In this document: one piece after another, positions 24,866 through 35,464 of the stretch
Position numbering within the stretch: position 1 is the stretch's first letter
How the letters are laid out: each line of letters opens with the position of its first letter
Assembly: GCA_002353585.1 (NCBI GenBank)
Contig: DEJW01000040.1
Span: 1 to 64,000, forward strand
Origin: Prevotellaceae bacterium UBA2738
GTDB lineage: Bacteria; Bacteroidota; Bacteroidia; Bacteroidales; Bacteroidaceae
DNA length: 64,000 bases
Reading direction: 5' to 3'
Made by a program: the position numbers and the translations under genes
Notes under the pieces: model-generated
The model's input: only the letters and a program-made list of their open reading frames with translations
Databases searched by the model: none
What the model was told of the DNA's origin: nothing

Positions 24866-27427
24866 TTACTTAGTAGTTGGAGCTGAAGTAGCAGGAGTAG
24901 CCACAGTACTTACACCACTGATAGCATCTGCCGAGGTCTCACCATTTTCATCTATATCGTCATCTCCACTAATCTCAAGGACATCATCCTCAGTTGTATG
25001 TGCTGATTCTGAAAGTACAACAAGACGATCAAAGAGTTCACGATACTTTTGCTTTTTACGCTTACTCCACTTATATTTCTCGCGAAGTTCGTCACTTATC
25101 TGACCATCATTGAAGTAGAGCCATTTATATGAAGGTTCAAGTTCAAATGAGTGATTAAAGAATGCGAGGTAATTAGGCACATAGTCAGCCTTATGTCTCT
25201 CATTGATGCGCTTAACCTCGTTATCGGCCTCGAGAATACCACGCAAATACCACTTCTTTGGGTTGTCATCTGCCATCTGGTTGACCAGACCAAGGCATAC
25301 CGAATAAGGCACATTGAGTATATCGCGAGCCTCGGTATATATAACAGCCTTATTATCTGGTGCACATGAAATAACAAAATTCATGGCATCAAGCACCTCC
25401 TGTTCCTCTGCAGGAGAGAGCTGGTGAGTGGCATACTTCACGAAACCTTCCTTGAAGGTGATGTATTTCTTCAGTCGCTCTACCTTCTGATCTTTATCAT
25501 TGCCAAACCAATAGTCACAGAAACTCAAGGCGCTATCACGCTCTTCCTGCTGGAAGTATGTTATAATCTGATTGATAAGTATCTCACGACGGTTCTTCTG
25601 TGCCCTATCGTTCATTTCACGAGTTGTAACGGCACGCAGACGCTTGTTAATAAACGGATCAAGAACATTTGCATTAGGCTTGCCCTGCTTCTGGTTAAGC
25701 ATTGCCATACGGTTGGCAACATACATAGAGAACTTAACCTGCTCATATCCACCATGCTGAGTTACATGACGATAGGCAAGCATTGTCAGGGTATCTTGTT
25801 CAAGAGAATCCTTTATACATGCAAAGAGGTTATAATAGTCGCCATCAGAGAAATCCTTTCCCTTACCCTGCAACAAGTCATGCTTGCGCGCATAGTAGGC
25901 ATTGGTAACTTCTTCTGCATCCATCACATGCTCACGCTCATAGCGATAGGTGACACGCATCATACGCAAACGCTCGAGAATAGGTTCTATAAATGCTGCA
26001 TATCCTTCTATCTGCGCAATCTCCGCATCACCACCGTAACCATCTGTACCCATCTTAGCGCGTACTTGGTCAGCAAGTGCAGTATTGCCCGTCATCTCAA
26101 GTTCATGAGCCACATCCTCCCATGTACAAACACGAGGTGCTGCAGTATGGAAAGCAATGTCTACATTGCCGAGGTATTGACGTACCTTAGAAACAGCGAC
26201 GCGTGTACGCTCAGCTGCAAGACGGCGGTTTGCCTCAAGTCCGCCCTCTGGTGATGAAGTTGCTGCAACATTAACCTCCATAAGCGTCTCTCCATAAGAG
26301 CGCAACTCCTTAACAAGTTCGTTGAGCTGAAGTACATTCACAGAGTCATTGGTAAGTTCAGACTTGCCAACTACAAATTTTAACCGAAGATCCTGATTTT
26401 TGGTATCATAGTTGCTCTCAGCATCAACGCGAAATTCGTCAAGATCCATCTTTGCAGCTGCCATACCGAGATCAAGGAACTTGAATATATTCTTCGAGTT
26501 ACATGAACCCGTTGCAGCGGTTCTATTGAAATAAATGTGATTAAAGTCTGCTATCTGAACCGTGTAAGGAATCTTATAAGTCTTCTTCCTGTTAGGCTTG
26601 ACATAGACCAAAGTAGTGTCAAGATATACCTTCTCGTCAGAATACATTGGCTTGTCAATATAAGCATACGCAACCTTATCATACTTCATGTAATTGAAAA
26701 GCATACGCTTATTTTGAGTCTTGTGATAGTCAGGGCCTTCCATAACGAGTCCGTTAACATAGTCAACGGTATCTTCAGTAAGGCAGTCAACGGCTGCTGG
26801 CTGTACAATCAGACGTGCCTTCTCGTTACCATAACCTGCTGGCAACTCAAGGTGTATTTTGAAATACATATTCTTGCCATCATCAATAGCAGGTGCCGCA
26901 GTAATATTGATGGTATCACGGTTGACACCAAGCACATCAACATTGCTAATAGCATGAGAGCCCTGATCCATCTTAGTCTTGAATATATGCTCATACTCTG
27001 TCTGTCCTGCCTTAAGCGGAATAACCGCCATACGAGCATCCTCAATGGTAAGTTCATCATCAGGAATATAAGAGCAGACAAGTATTGCCATATCTGGGTA
27101 AGCGTGAACCTTAAACTCACCGTTACCACGTGATTGACGGAACTTTACCTTTTGCTTGGTACATGCATCGTCCCACGCAGTCATTACAATAGCTCCCTTG
27201 TCACCACGCTGTAGTACAATAGCCTCCTGCAACGCATCCATTACGACATTTGCCTTATGTTCTGTCTTAAACACAGCATACTGCACGGTACGATACTCTT
27301 TCTCGCCTGCGGTCTCAAAAATTACATGCACAGCTGCATCCAACGCTTCGTTCTGTGCGTAGCCTAAAGCAGGACAGAAGAAAGATGCCATCGCAACTAT
27401 GATTATATGTAAGACGATATGCTTCAT
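24866..27427 (-). CDS. OmpA-domain envelope protein
   Basis: This 853-residue protein has a signal peptide ending in GYAQ. A beta-rich N-terminal half follows, then an OmpA-like segment at about 365-440 (LRLKFVVGKSELTNDS, VNVAATSSPEGGLEANRRLAAERT) of the kind that binds peptidoglycan. A helical C-terminal half ends in a low-complexity acidic and Ser/Thr tail. It could anchor a surface structure to the cell wall. OmpA-like proteins often sit next to DUF3575 and fimbrillin genes in Bacteroidales. The ATG at 27427 is used; one codon upstream there is a TTG. Confidence 0.72.
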   Translation of the reverse strand: MKHIVLHIIIVAMASFFCPALGYAQNEALDAAVHVIFETAGEKEYRTVQYAVFKTEHKANVVMDALQEAIVLQRGDKGAIVMTAWDDACTKQKVKFRQSRGNGEFKVHAYPDMAILVCSYIPDDELTIEDARMAVIPLKAGQTEYEHIFKTKMDQGSHAISNVDVLGVNRDTINITAAPAIDDGKNMYFKIHLELPAGYGNEKARLIVQPAAVDCLTEDTVDYVNGLVMEGPDYHKTQNKRMLFNYMKYDKVAYAYIDKPMYSDEKVYLDTTLVYVKPNRKKTYKIPYTVQIADFNHIYFNRTAATGSCNSKNIFKFLDLGMAAAKMDLDEFRVDAESNYDTKNQDLRLKFVVGKSELTNDSVNVLQLNELVKELRSYGETLMEVNVAATSSPEGGLEANRRLAAERTRVAVSKVRQYLGNVDIAFHTAAPRVCTWEDVAHELEMTGNTALADQVRAKMGTDGYGGDAEIAQIEGYAAFIEPILERLRMMRVTYRYEREHVMDAEEVTNAYYARKHDLLQGKGKDFSDGDYYNLFACIKDSLEQDTLTMLAYRHVTQHGGYEQVKFSMYVANRMAMLNQKQGKPNANVLDPFINKRLRAVTTREMNDRAQKNRREILINQIITYFQQEERDSALSFCDYWFGNDKDQKVERLKKYITFKEGFVKYATHQLSPAEEQEVLDAMNFVISCAPDNKAVIYTEARDILNVPYSVCLGLVNQMADDNPKKWYLRGILEADNEVKRINERHKADYVPNYLAFFNHSFELEPSYKWLYFNDGQISDELREKYKWSKRKKQKYRELFDRLVVLSESAHTTEDDVLEISGDDDIDENGETSADAISGVSTVATPATSAPTTK

Positions 27428-27454
27428 CAACCTTTTTTACTTTAAATCTTTAAC

Positions 27455-28021
27455 TTATTTGATAATGTAGGAAACAGAAATACCAATACGCAAAGGCATC
27501 AGCAAAGAGCCATGAGCATTAGCATAGGGATTACCCTCGTCATTCAGATAATGGCTGTCATAGTCATCACCAACGAAATATTCCTTCTGATGGTAGAAGA
27601 CAAGACCAAGGCTGGTGTGGAAATCGATAAGAAGCCTCTGAGTAACAGGCCATACATAACCATATGACAGACCCAGACCTCCAGCATCTCCATCATAAAC
27701 CTTGTCAGCAAAGTGAGAGAACTTATAAGAGGCAAGCAATCCTATAGCACCGACATAATGGTGGAACATAGGACGTCCTGAGATATACACACGCCATTCA
27801 GGCTGAATAGCAGCAATACGTATATCTTTTCCCAACATATTAGCAGCATACAGACCATTGATGTTGAGAGTAGATTTCTTGCCCAAGGTAAGTTCCACGC
27901 CGAGTGATGGAGCCATACAGGCATCCATGGCAACGTCGGTGTTTACTGCCACCATCTGAGCCGATGCCTTAGCAGCAAACAACATTACCGTCGCTATTAT
28001 AAGCAGGAATTTATTCCTCAT
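27455..28021 (-). CDS. DUF3575 family outer-membrane protein
   Basis: This 188-residue protein has a signal peptide (FAAKASAQ) followed by a small eight-strand-like barrel. The VNTDVAMDACMAPSLGVELTLGKKSTLNINGLYAANM segment and YGYVWPVTQRLLIDFHTSLGLVF match the DUF3575 pattern seen beside fimbrial genes in Bacteroidales. It is the second and shorter DUF3575 protein of the block. It lies between the last fimbrillin and the OmpA-domain gene and is probably an outer-membrane partner. Confidence 0.8.
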   Translation of the reverse strand: MRNKFLLIIATVMLFAAKASAQMVAVNTDVAMDACMAPSLGVELTLGKKSTLNINGLYAANMLGKDIRIAAIQPEWRVYISGRPMFHHYVGAIGLLASYKFSHFADKVYDGDAGGLGLSYGYVWPVTQRLLIDFHTSLGLVFYHQKEYFVGDDYDSHYLNDEGNPYANAHGSLLMPLRIGISVSYIIK

Positions 28022-28099
28022 TGTGATAATTTCTGTTGAAGTTTATGCTACAAATTAAGAATATGAAACAACTATTTGTTGAACTCTATTTCACCATAA

Positions 28100-29590
28100 T
28101 CAGTGAACTGGGATAGTATGGTCACCCTCAGTGATGAATGGATACTTGTTCCAATTCTCCTCTGTTGGTTCTATTTCCTCCCAAGCATCAAGAGTAGCAT
28201 CAAGCTTCAATGGCTCAAGATTCCATATCTTAAGGATTATACGATATATCTTACCTTCCTCAAAGTCACCCTTTGTCTTCAACGTAAGAGGCACAGGAAT
28301 TATCTTTGATACAGCTGGCTGTTCGTTATTATCAGTCAGTGTAAGGTTGAGGTGATAGTCATTTGCAGGACCAGCAGGAAGAATTACATAAGACTCTTCG
28401 CCATCACTGTTAGTAAGAGTTACACGTGCAGGTTTACCATCTGCGCCTGCAGCAGGTGTAGCAGAACCGTCAATGTTTATCACCTTCGTAGTCTTTGATG
28501 CAGTTAGCTTACCCTCGTTACTTTCACCACTAAGGTCTGCTACCACAAGGTCAACACTTGAAGGCGCATTATCGATAGACAGACCTGATACTGTTGTCTT
28601 ATATGCACGACCATAGTTCTGATCGTTTGGTTCATAGTCGATAGGTGTACCACCCGCAACGACATCGAACTTCAGCATTATCATCTTGTGCTTGAACTTC
28701 ATTGTGGGATTAAGAGCAACGTCTGTTCCGTCTGTTGTACGGAAAGGAGAGAAACGGAAGAACTTAGCTGAATATGCATAAGCACTGAAGTCTGTTATCT
28801 CTTTACCATCATATACTGAACCCGTTGCCTCACCTGGAGTGAACCACTTAATATCTGTACCATCTACATCAGCCTTGGTGTATGAAGCACGTCCCCAGAT
28901 TACATCGTCAGTTCCTGTTACAGGGATTGTCACAGTGAGTTTACTCTTATCCACTGTACAATTCTTATTTACGCCATCGGTAATCAGAGACTGCAGTGGA
29001 TAATAACCATAAAGGCTATAGCTACAATAGTTTCCTATAGGATAATAAGGCTGCTCCCTTATGAAAGCAATAGAAGACTTGACACCAGAGGCAACATCTG
29101 TAGTCTCTACACCACTCGCATCATACATATTTACATTGGCTGCCTTGTTCCATACTGGTGCAGACCATTTGTCAACATATTCACCAATATCAGCAATAGA
29201 TACAGGTTTATCATGGTTTGCCCAATTTACATGTTCCCATGTCACGTCTGAATAGTCGTTATTAGGGATTATCCCCTTGGCGAGCATAAAGATACCAAGT
29301 TTCTGGTCTTTGATAGAGAATGCCTTGGTTGTCTCATTAGAGTTAATAGCACCAGACTTTGATGTTAATCCTCCGAATTGAACATTCATGGAATTAGCCT
29401 CAATCTCCGTCTCTGATGCGGTAGTAGTAGAACCAGCACCAATAAGTACAGGCACTTCACTAGCCACGTTATTTCCGTAATCAAGACGATCTTTCTTTGC
29501 CTGATCGTAGAAAGCACCTTCTGAAGTACATGCTGCAAGAAGAGATGCAGCGAATGCGCCATACACAATGTTTTGAATAGTCTTATTCAT
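28100..29590 (-). CDS. Fimbrillin-family lipoprotein A
   Basis: This 496-residue lipoprotein (LLAAC lipobox, Cys near 21) ends with the Mfa/FimA-type signature FEEGKIYRIILKIWNLEPLKLDATLDAWEE. An FSIKDQKLGIFMLA strand follows the N-terminal extension. In type V pili the lipidated precursor reaches the outer membrane, the N-terminal strand is cut off by a trypsin-like protease, and the freed groove takes a strand from the next subunit. This is the fourth fimbrillin of the block and one of the two longest, so it may be either a shaft or a terminal subunit. Confidence 0.8.
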   Translation of the reverse strand: MNKTIQNIVYGAFAASLLAACTSEGAFYDQAKKDRLDYGNNVASEVPVLIGAGSTTTASETEIEANSMNVQFGGLTSKSGAINSNETTKAFSIKDQKLGIFMLAKGIIPNNDYSDVTWEHVNWANHDKPVSIADIGEYVDKWSAPVWNKAANVNMYDASGVETTDVASGVKSSIAFIREQPYYPIGNYCSYSLYGYYPLQSLITDGVNKNCTVDKSKLTVTIPVTGTDDVIWGRASYTKADVDGTDIKWFTPGEATGSVYDGKEITDFSAYAYSAKFFRFSPFRTTDGTDVALNPTMKFKHKMIMLKFDVVAGGTPIDYEPNDQNYGRAYKTTVSGLSIDNAPSSVDLVVADLSGESNEGKLTASKTTKVINIDGSATPAAGADGKPARVTLTNSDGEESYVILPAGPANDYHLNLTLTDNNEQPAVSKIIPVPLTLKTKGDFEEGKIYRIILKIWNLEPLKLDATLDAWEEIEPTEENWNKYPFITEGDHTIPVH

Positions 29591-29635
29591 ATCCTTATAG
29601 TTTTATTTTGTTTTTATTCTTTATCTATTATAGGG

Positions 29636-31159
29636 TTAGTCTTCATCTTCCTTAGCAGGTACATCGTAGTTGCCAGACTTTCTCAAATCGTCAATGCTGA
29701 CTTCCTGCCATTGCCTCTCCTGGCTTGATGCCTTTACGGTATTAGGTCCGTATATACGCAACTTTACCTCATAAGAACTTCCCTCCTTAAACTGCATGTC
29801 CGGATTCTGCGGATCAGAATAGAGAGGCACGTTGATGGTATAGTACTTGGCATTTGATGAACTTTTAGGATAGCGTACAACTACCTTTGCCACATATGAG
29901 CCTTTAAGGGTCTTTCTATCTTCGTTTGTCAAAGCTGGAAGTATGATACCCTGTCGGTGACTGTCATCAGGACCTCCAAGTTTAGTAACCACTGGTACAG
30001 CTATCATCACTACTTTGCCATCCTTATCTCGTACCTTGGCTCCAGTCCTATCAGTTTGTGCAATCTCTTCAATTGACATTGTCTGCACCGGCATCAACTG
30101 ATCTGCATAATATAATGTAGCGGTTCCTACATTTCTTACTACATAACTCTTGAGGAAATACTCTGCATGACGATTTTCAGAACTATATGTCAGATTACCA
30201 TTGTGCAGTCCCGTTCTCTCTGCTACTAGCAACTTAACAGTGTCTGGTACATTGGTAATGCTTATTCCTACCACCTCTGTCTCGATAGCCTCATCATAGT
30301 TCAGTGCACCTGTCTTGCTTGACTCGTCAACAGCATTACCTTCCTCATCCTTACCACCTGGCTGTATTGAGAACATTAACTGTGACATCTTATGTGTAAA
30401 ATGAAACTTTGGAATAAGTCTCTCAATTGGAGTATCTGTACCATCTGTGGTTCTGTTCTGTGCAAAACGGAAATAGTTGGCACTCCATGCATAATCTTTA
30501 TACGTATTATTTATCGGATTATTAGCATCACCTGGTACTGCGGACGAATAAATTACATCCTGTGTACCATCCAAAGCAGTCATTACTGCTACTACTGAAT
30601 CCTTTTGATATTCTATTTCAGGTACACGCGGTGTATAAGCATAGAAATTGTATCTGTGGAAACTTCCGATAGGATAACGTTCTATTGCCCCATTCTTCAG
30701 TTCAAGTGAAGATCCCAAAGAAGGTTTGGTACTATCCTTTGGTCTTGCTGTTGCAGGCATGTTGTCAAGATATGCTGCAAAACCATAAGAATAGCAATCG
30801 AGGGCTGAGTCACGTGTCTTATCCTTGGCTCTATACCAAGAGCAATCATTGCCATAAGGTACACCCCAATATTGGGCTAACGGTGTATCTATATAACTCA
30901 TTGCAAGCATAAACACTCCCAACTGATCCGTCGAGAAAGCGCCATTATTTGAACTTATGGCTGCCTTCGATGTCAAACTTCCGTTAGCATCTTCTATCGC
31001 ATCTGTAGTGGCATCAAGCGAAATAGCATATTCGCTTTGTTCCAACGCCTGCTCAAGAGACATTTCTGCATTACTGGTAGTAATATCATTATCAGAACAA
31101 GCCGTTAGCACCGTGCCGATGCACAATAATGATGCTATGTAATAAAAATATCTCTTCAT
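29636..31159 (-). CDS. Fimbrillin-family lipoprotein B
   Basis: This 507-residue lipoprotein has a VLTAC lipobox. The fimbrillin signature FKEGSSYEVKLRIYGPNTVKA is near the C-terminus, and FSTDQLGVFMLAMSYID follows the N-terminal extension in the same position as in its neighbours. ATG 31159 starts one base after the stop of the upstream fimbrillin gene, and the upstream in-frame TTG is rejected. The tight spacing points to coupled translation. The four fimbrillins share layout but little sequence, so they are old duplicates with different roles. Confidence 0.8.
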   Translation of the reverse strand: MKRYFYYIASLLCIGTVLTACSDNDITTSNAEMSLEQALEQSEYAISLDATTDAIEDANGSLTSKAAISSNNGAFSTDQLGVFMLAMSYIDTPLAQYWGVPYGNDCSWYRAKDKTRDSALDCYSYGFAAYLDNMPATARPKDSTKPSLGSSLELKNGAIERYPIGSFHRYNFYAYTPRVPEIEYQKDSVVAVMTALDGTQDVIYSSAVPGDANNPINNTYKDYAWSANYFRFAQNRTTDGTDTPIERLIPKFHFTHKMSQLMFSIQPGGKDEEGNAVDESSKTGALNYDEAIETEVVGISITNVPDTVKLLVAERTGLHNGNLTYSSENRHAEYFLKSYVVRNVGTATLYYADQLMPVQTMSIEEIAQTDRTGAKVRDKDGKVVMIAVPVVTKLGGPDDSHRQGIILPALTNEDRKTLKGSYVAKVVVRYPKSSSNAKYYTINVPLYSDPQNPDMQFKEGSSYEVKLRIYGPNTVKASSQERQWQEVSIDDLRKSGNYDVPAKEDED

Positions 31160-31160
31160 T

Positions 31161-32627
31161 TTAGTCAAGATCCTTTTGTACTTCTCCTCCTTCTATCCAA
31201 GGCTCGAGTGTTACCCCCAATATTACAGGCTTAAGACCTGCAACACCAAGTTCAATATTATATGATGTCCCCCCTACAACTGACTCTACGCCTTTCTTTG
31301 CAAGTTCCTCAGCAATAGGTATTGCATATGGAGCATTATCAAACGCAGGATATACAATCTTACGAGCAGTATACCTCACAGGGATACTCGGATGAAGTTT
31401 ATAATATTCCTCACTGAACTGCTTAACATACTGGTGCATAACAATGCGGAACTCATAATCGTCCTGTGGAGCAACAAGGATAGCATCACCCACCTTTGCT
31501 GGTTCTACATCGTTAGGCTGCACACCTGCCATCTTGACAGTACTTTGATTGGCTGCATCCTTATCTGGTTTAGCAAATAGCTTCAGCCAACCCTTCAAAG
31601 CATCACCATTTGAGTCAACATCCCACTCTATACGCTGATTATTGCGACCATTATGGAGGTCTGCCTTATCTGTATAGGCAAAATACAGTTTTCCTCTGTT
31701 CTTTGAATATACAAAGATGCTGTCAATATATACACCACCATTAACGAAATAGGTTGAGCCATCGCCACCAGCATCAGCAACAGCCAACTTATGAACCTCG
31801 TCATTTGCCGTTACCTCCGTCACAGCAATGCGTTCTGTATTATTTACGCCATCCTCAGCAAACATTGCCCTTGCTGTAAACGTGAGACGCGCAAGTTTAT
31901 GGCGGAACTTCAGCGTTGGCTGTACATCGTGACGTGCTGCTTTTGCTGAATATAATTCACCTGCCTCTATTCCCTTTGATGTGTAGAATTCGGTGTTACC
32001 AGCATCATCCTTTTCAAGTGTCTGACCTGTGAGAATATCCTGTGTACCATCTATTTGGAAAGGAATATACATTTGCTCGCCATCTGCTACTGGAGCATTA
32101 CGCACATAGTTGCCATTCTCATCAACTTTCTTATTGCCTTCTGCATCGAGCACCACATCGGCATCATCAAGATAGTATCCCCAGAAGTCACTGGCGCCAC
32201 GAAGCGGGTAATAACATATTTTATTATCCTTACGCTGTGCTATGCCTGTTGATATAGGAGTATCATCCGTAGGCTTCGGTGTAACCACCTCCGTATTATA
32301 AAATGTGCTCGCTTCAGGATCGTCAATCAATTCTGAACCAACAGCTTTCCAAGCTGAAACTGAAGATGGCACCAATGTTCCCTTATTGAACATATATACA
32401 CGGATTATCTCACCATTCCAACTATTCTTGCCACTCTCTTCGGTATCGCCTACTGTGCCTGTGCCCTTGCTGGATACACTGACAATATCAGACGCAGAAC
32501 TGATGTTTAGTGCTATCTGTTCTCCAGCTGCTACAACGGGGTCTGTCGTGTAGAGATTGTCTTCATTGTTAGAACACGCTACTACAGAAAGAGTTGCAAT
32601 GGCGTATAAAAAATACTTTCCTGTCAT
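31161..32627 (-). CDS. Fimbrillin-family lipoprotein C
   Basis: This 488-residue lipoprotein has a SVVAC lipobox. It carries the typical opening QIALNISSASDIVSVSSKGTG, a middle strand pair, and the C-terminal signature GTSYNIELGVAGLKPVILGVTLEPWIEGGE. The chain ends soon after the WIEGG strand, as in the Mfa1/FimA shaft type. It is the second fimbrillin after the DUF5119 gene, with a 31-base gap upstream and a one-base gap downstream. Confidence 0.8.
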   Translation of the reverse strand: MTGKYFLYAIATLSVVACSNNEDNLYTTDPVVAAGEQIALNISSASDIVSVSSKGTGTVGDTEESGKNSWNGEIIRVYMFNKGTLVPSSVSAWKAVGSELIDDPEASTFYNTEVVTPKPTDDTPISTGIAQRKDNKICYYPLRGASDFWGYYLDDADVVLDAEGNKKVDENGNYVRNAPVADGEQMYIPFQIDGTQDILTGQTLEKDDAGNTEFYTSKGIEAGELYSAKAARHDVQPTLKFRHKLARLTFTARAMFAEDGVNNTERIAVTEVTANDEVHKLAVADAGGDGSTYFVNGGVYIDSIFVYSKNRGKLYFAYTDKADLHNGRNNQRIEWDVDSNGDALKGWLKLFAKPDKDAANQSTVKMAGVQPNDVEPAKVGDAILVAPQDDYEFRIVMHQYVKQFSEEYYKLHPSIPVRYTARKIVYPAFDNAPYAIPIAEELAKKGVESVVGGTSYNIELGVAGLKPVILGVTLEPWIEGGEVQKDLD

Positions 32628-32658
32628 ATCTTCTATATTATCTTTTTTCTTCTTTTAC

Positions 32659-34035
32659 TTAATCGAATAATTGAATTACGGTTCCTGTACCGCTCTTCCA
32701 TGACTCAAGGTCTGATGTTATCTTAATGGCGGTAGTACCATATACCGATAAATCAAGTACATATATCTTTCCAGGCTCAAAGCCCTTCTCTGGTGTGCAA
32801 TCCACCTCAAGCCATGCTTGCATTATGCCCTTTGGGTCGGTATCATCCACTGTTGTCTTTACATGAGTTTGTTGTATAAGAACCTTTACTTTGTAGGAGT
32901 CTGCTGGTGGAACGAGTATTCCCTCGCCAACTTCCTTGAACTCCTCAGTAGATATCGCCTCTTCTGAAAGATATGCATTAACTGAGATATCCTTGGGCTC
33001 TGACAACTCCGTAAGTCCCAACTTCGTATTCTTCAAATCTCTTGCAGCTACAACAAGCTTACCTCTTGTGCATGCCGTCACCTGTACATCCTGAATGGAA
33101 ATCTTGACAGCATCATCCATCTGCTTTGCACGAAACTTCAGATATGCAAGGGCATGCTTAAGATCTATCTTCGGTTCTACACTGTGCACTGCACCATAGG
33201 TGGAATATGCACCGTCACCGTAAGTAAGAATATTTTTACGTACTTCATCCTCAGTTACACTGGTTGTATATTCATTCTTCAGCATCTCCTCGGTCAGTTC
33301 AGGGGCATTACCAACCATGATGTCATTCTTGCCATTCAGTTCCAAATCTATCTTCACACAATCATTCTGCTTTTCAAACCCATACACATTGGCTTTGTTG
33401 ATGTAATATGCGAAGAAGTTGTAGCCTACTTTCTCATACTTCTTTTTATTCCAATAGTAGGTTTGGATTTTATAATCCTGATTATCCTCCCACTCCTTAT
33501 TGTCAAGAAGGTATATTGAACCATTTGTACTGAGGGTTGCCAGACTTCCATCTTTTGTCGCACCCTGTGGTATGGCGAGCTTTCCTATATGCTGCGTTAC
33601 ACCTGAGATATAAGTTCTCTCCGTACTGAGCAGACAGTTTAGGCGGTCATCTTCGTCACCCATCAACTTCGTAAAGTCTGGCTGTTGTGCAAGCATAGCC
33701 TCATCATCAGTTACCACAGACTTACGGTATGCCAACAAATAGAAACGCGCTTTAGCATAACGTTTTTTGAAATTTTCGTAGTTATTTTGTGGATCAAGCG
33801 GACCTTCAGACTCTTTATCTATAGGCGTTACAGCCTTAGAGGTAACTCCGCTTGATGTTGCATAAAGAAGGGAGTTGATATTCAACGATGGAGATAGAGG
33901 GTAGGTCTCGTAGTCCTCACCGTTCTTTACATCCGTTACGTATGTCAAGTCTGGATATGAACCTGAGCATGATTGCCACAAAGTAGCTGTCATGACCATC
34001 GTCAATACCATTATTATATTATATAGCTTCTTCAT
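32659..34035 (-). CDS. Fimbrillin-family lipoprotein D
   Basis: This 458-residue lipoprotein has a LWQSC lipobox. The C-terminal signature FEPGKIYVLDLSVYGTTAIKITSDLESWKSGTG matches the other fimbrillins. Unlike them it keeps a long Lys/Asp-rich segment after the N-terminal extension (NYENFKKRYAKARFYLLAYRKS). It is the first fimbrillin after the DUF5119 gene (13-base gap). Whether it is a tip or a shaft subunit cannot be told from sequence. Confidence 0.78.
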   Translation of the reverse strand: MKKLYNIIMVLTMVMTATLWQSCSGSYPDLTYVTDVKNGEDYETYPLSPSLNINSLLYATSSGVTSKAVTPIDKESEGPLDPQNNYENFKKRYAKARFYLLAYRKSVVTDDEAMLAQQPDFTKLMGDEDDRLNCLLSTERTYISGVTQHIGKLAIPQGATKDGSLATLSTNGSIYLLDNKEWEDNQDYKIQTYYWNKKKYEKVGYNFFAYYINKANVYGFEKQNDCVKIDLELNGKNDIMVGNAPELTEEMLKNEYTTSVTEDEVRKNILTYGDGAYSTYGAVHSVEPKIDLKHALAYLKFRAKQMDDAVKISIQDVQVTACTRGKLVVAARDLKNTKLGLTELSEPKDISVNAYLSEEAISTEEFKEVGEGILVPPADSYKVKVLIQQTHVKTTVDDTDPKGIMQAWLEVDCTPEKGFEPGKIYVLDLSVYGTTAIKITSDLESWKSGTGTVIQLFD

Positions 34036-34048
34036 ATTACGTTAGCTA

Positions 34049-35464
34049 TTAGTATTCCGTTTCTATATGCTGTTCCTCTTCCCAATTTGCCACTCGCGGA
34101 GTTTCGTCCGCTCCCGTGATAAGAGACTGAGTCAGTGTCGCGTCAATGGCCAGATATACACTCTTATAATTCTGCGCCTTACGCCAATATTCATCGCCAT
34201 TCTCACTATAAAGTTCAAGCAACTGTGCGCGTTCTATGTTCTTATGCAAGTTTATTCTGCCCATAATAGTGCGTGAACGCCATCCCCAATTATTGTCGTC
34301 AACATTTTTCTCATACACCCAGACCTTCACTATCACCTGTAACACACCAGGACCAGCATACTTATTGGCATCTGTATAAACCGAATTCTCTACTATGCCT
34401 GGAATATTTAGATTAGCGTAACAGCGTACTATATCTTCAGACTGGTTATCATATCTGCCGATATTATCGGTGATTTTTTCACTTGACCATCCTTTTGGTT
34501 TTAATTCTTCTGAGCTGGCATTAGGAACCTGAGTAGGGTCAACAAGTTTGGTGCGGAATATAAGTTTATCAGTCTGTGTGATATCTACAGCACCTGTTCC
34601 TATATTCATGCTACGAGGAATACCTGAGAGTACACACCACACATCACTAACGAAGAACTGAAAGTTAGAAGTCTGTTTCTTCTTCAAGTCAAAATACAGG
34701 TCTATATTCTGGGTGACGGTGGTAGGATGGAAGTTCACCTGTGTTACCTCGTCATTGCCTATACGACATATTGTGGTAGAGTCAACAACGATAGGTTCGG
34801 TGATATTGCGTATAAACTTGGCACGTTTTGCCTCCTTCTCCTCTTCCGAAGCATTTTCCGAGGCAGACGTATATGGGTTATTATCCACAGAGCCGTCAAA
34901 CTCACCAAATGGGCTATCAACATAATATTCCTTAAGCTCATCGTAAGTATAGGTGCGGTGCTCGGCCTTGAACTGTCCTAATCGCAATTTCAACTCCTCT
35001 GCATTTACCTTCAGTGGATTAGGGGTTATTATATAGTCCTCTGTAACTATACGACTTGGATCAAGTTTCTCCTCAAACGTCCTGTTGAAACTCATGGTGA
35101 GGAACTTGTATTCCCCAGATGACAGGCGGAACGTAGTAATATCATGATTGTCCTCTTCCGCAAGTCCTTCAGGCAGAGCACCTAGATAGTGACCGCTTTC
35201 TGCCACCACATTATACATGAATGAAGTGCTCATAGTGTTAATCACCCTGTTTGCAAGAATATACGTGTTCACAGGACGCGCGGTTATAGCTTCAGGCATT
35301 TTATCCCATACATAATTGAACTGCACACCACTCTTGTGTGGGTGTTCCTTGTCACACAAGTCTTCATTCACCTCACATGAAGCAAACGTAAATGCTATAA
35401 TGCACAGATATAGGAAAGTCTTGAGCGGATTATTTTTTATCTTATTCATTGCGATAGTTTTCAT
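34049..35464 (-). CDS. DUF5119 (Mfa2/FimB-like) anchor lipoprotein
   Basis: This 471-residue lipoprotein has a FASC lipobox. It opens with DLCDKEHPHKSGVQFNYVW, the pattern I associate with DUF5119/Mfa2-type anchor proteins. A repeated beta-sandwich character follows (TTFRLSSGEYKFLTMSFN, IDLYFDLKKKQTSNFQFFVSD). FimB and Mfa2 cap the base of type V pili and set their length; the same role is inferred here. The ATG overlaps the upstream stop (ATGA). Confidence 0.72.
   Translation of the reverse strand: MKTIAMNKIKNNPLKTFLYLCIIAFTFASCEVNEDLCDKEHPHKSGVQFNYVWDKMPEAITARPVNTYILANRVINTMSTSFMYNVVAESGHYLGALPEGLAEEDNHDITTFRLSSGEYKFLTMSFNRTFEEKLDPSRIVTEDYIITPNPLKVNAEELKLRLGQFKAEHRTYTYDELKEYYVDSPFGEFDGSVDNNPYTSASENASEEEKEAKRAKFIRNITEPIVVDSTTICRIGNDEVTQVNFHPTTVTQNIDLYFDLKKKQTSNFQFFVSDVWCVLSGIPRSMNIGTGAVDITQTDKLIFRTKLVDPTQVPNASSEELKPKGWSSEKITDNIGRYDNQSEDIVRCYANLNIPGIVENSVYTDANKYAGPGVLQVIVKVWVYEKNVDDNNWGWRSRTIMGRINLHKNIERAQLLELYSENGDEYWRKAQNYKSVYLAIDATLTQSLITGADETPRVANWEEEQHIETEY

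Noticed and set aside
25424..26254. 276-residue plus-strand frame inside the OmpA-domain gene
   Set aside because: It is a shadow frame; the minus-strand gene has a signal peptide and an OmpA segment.
24866..27427. DUF3868 assignment for the OmpA-domain protein
   Set aside because: The N-terminal half does not clearly match the DUF3868 pattern I know; only the OmpA-like segment is supportable.
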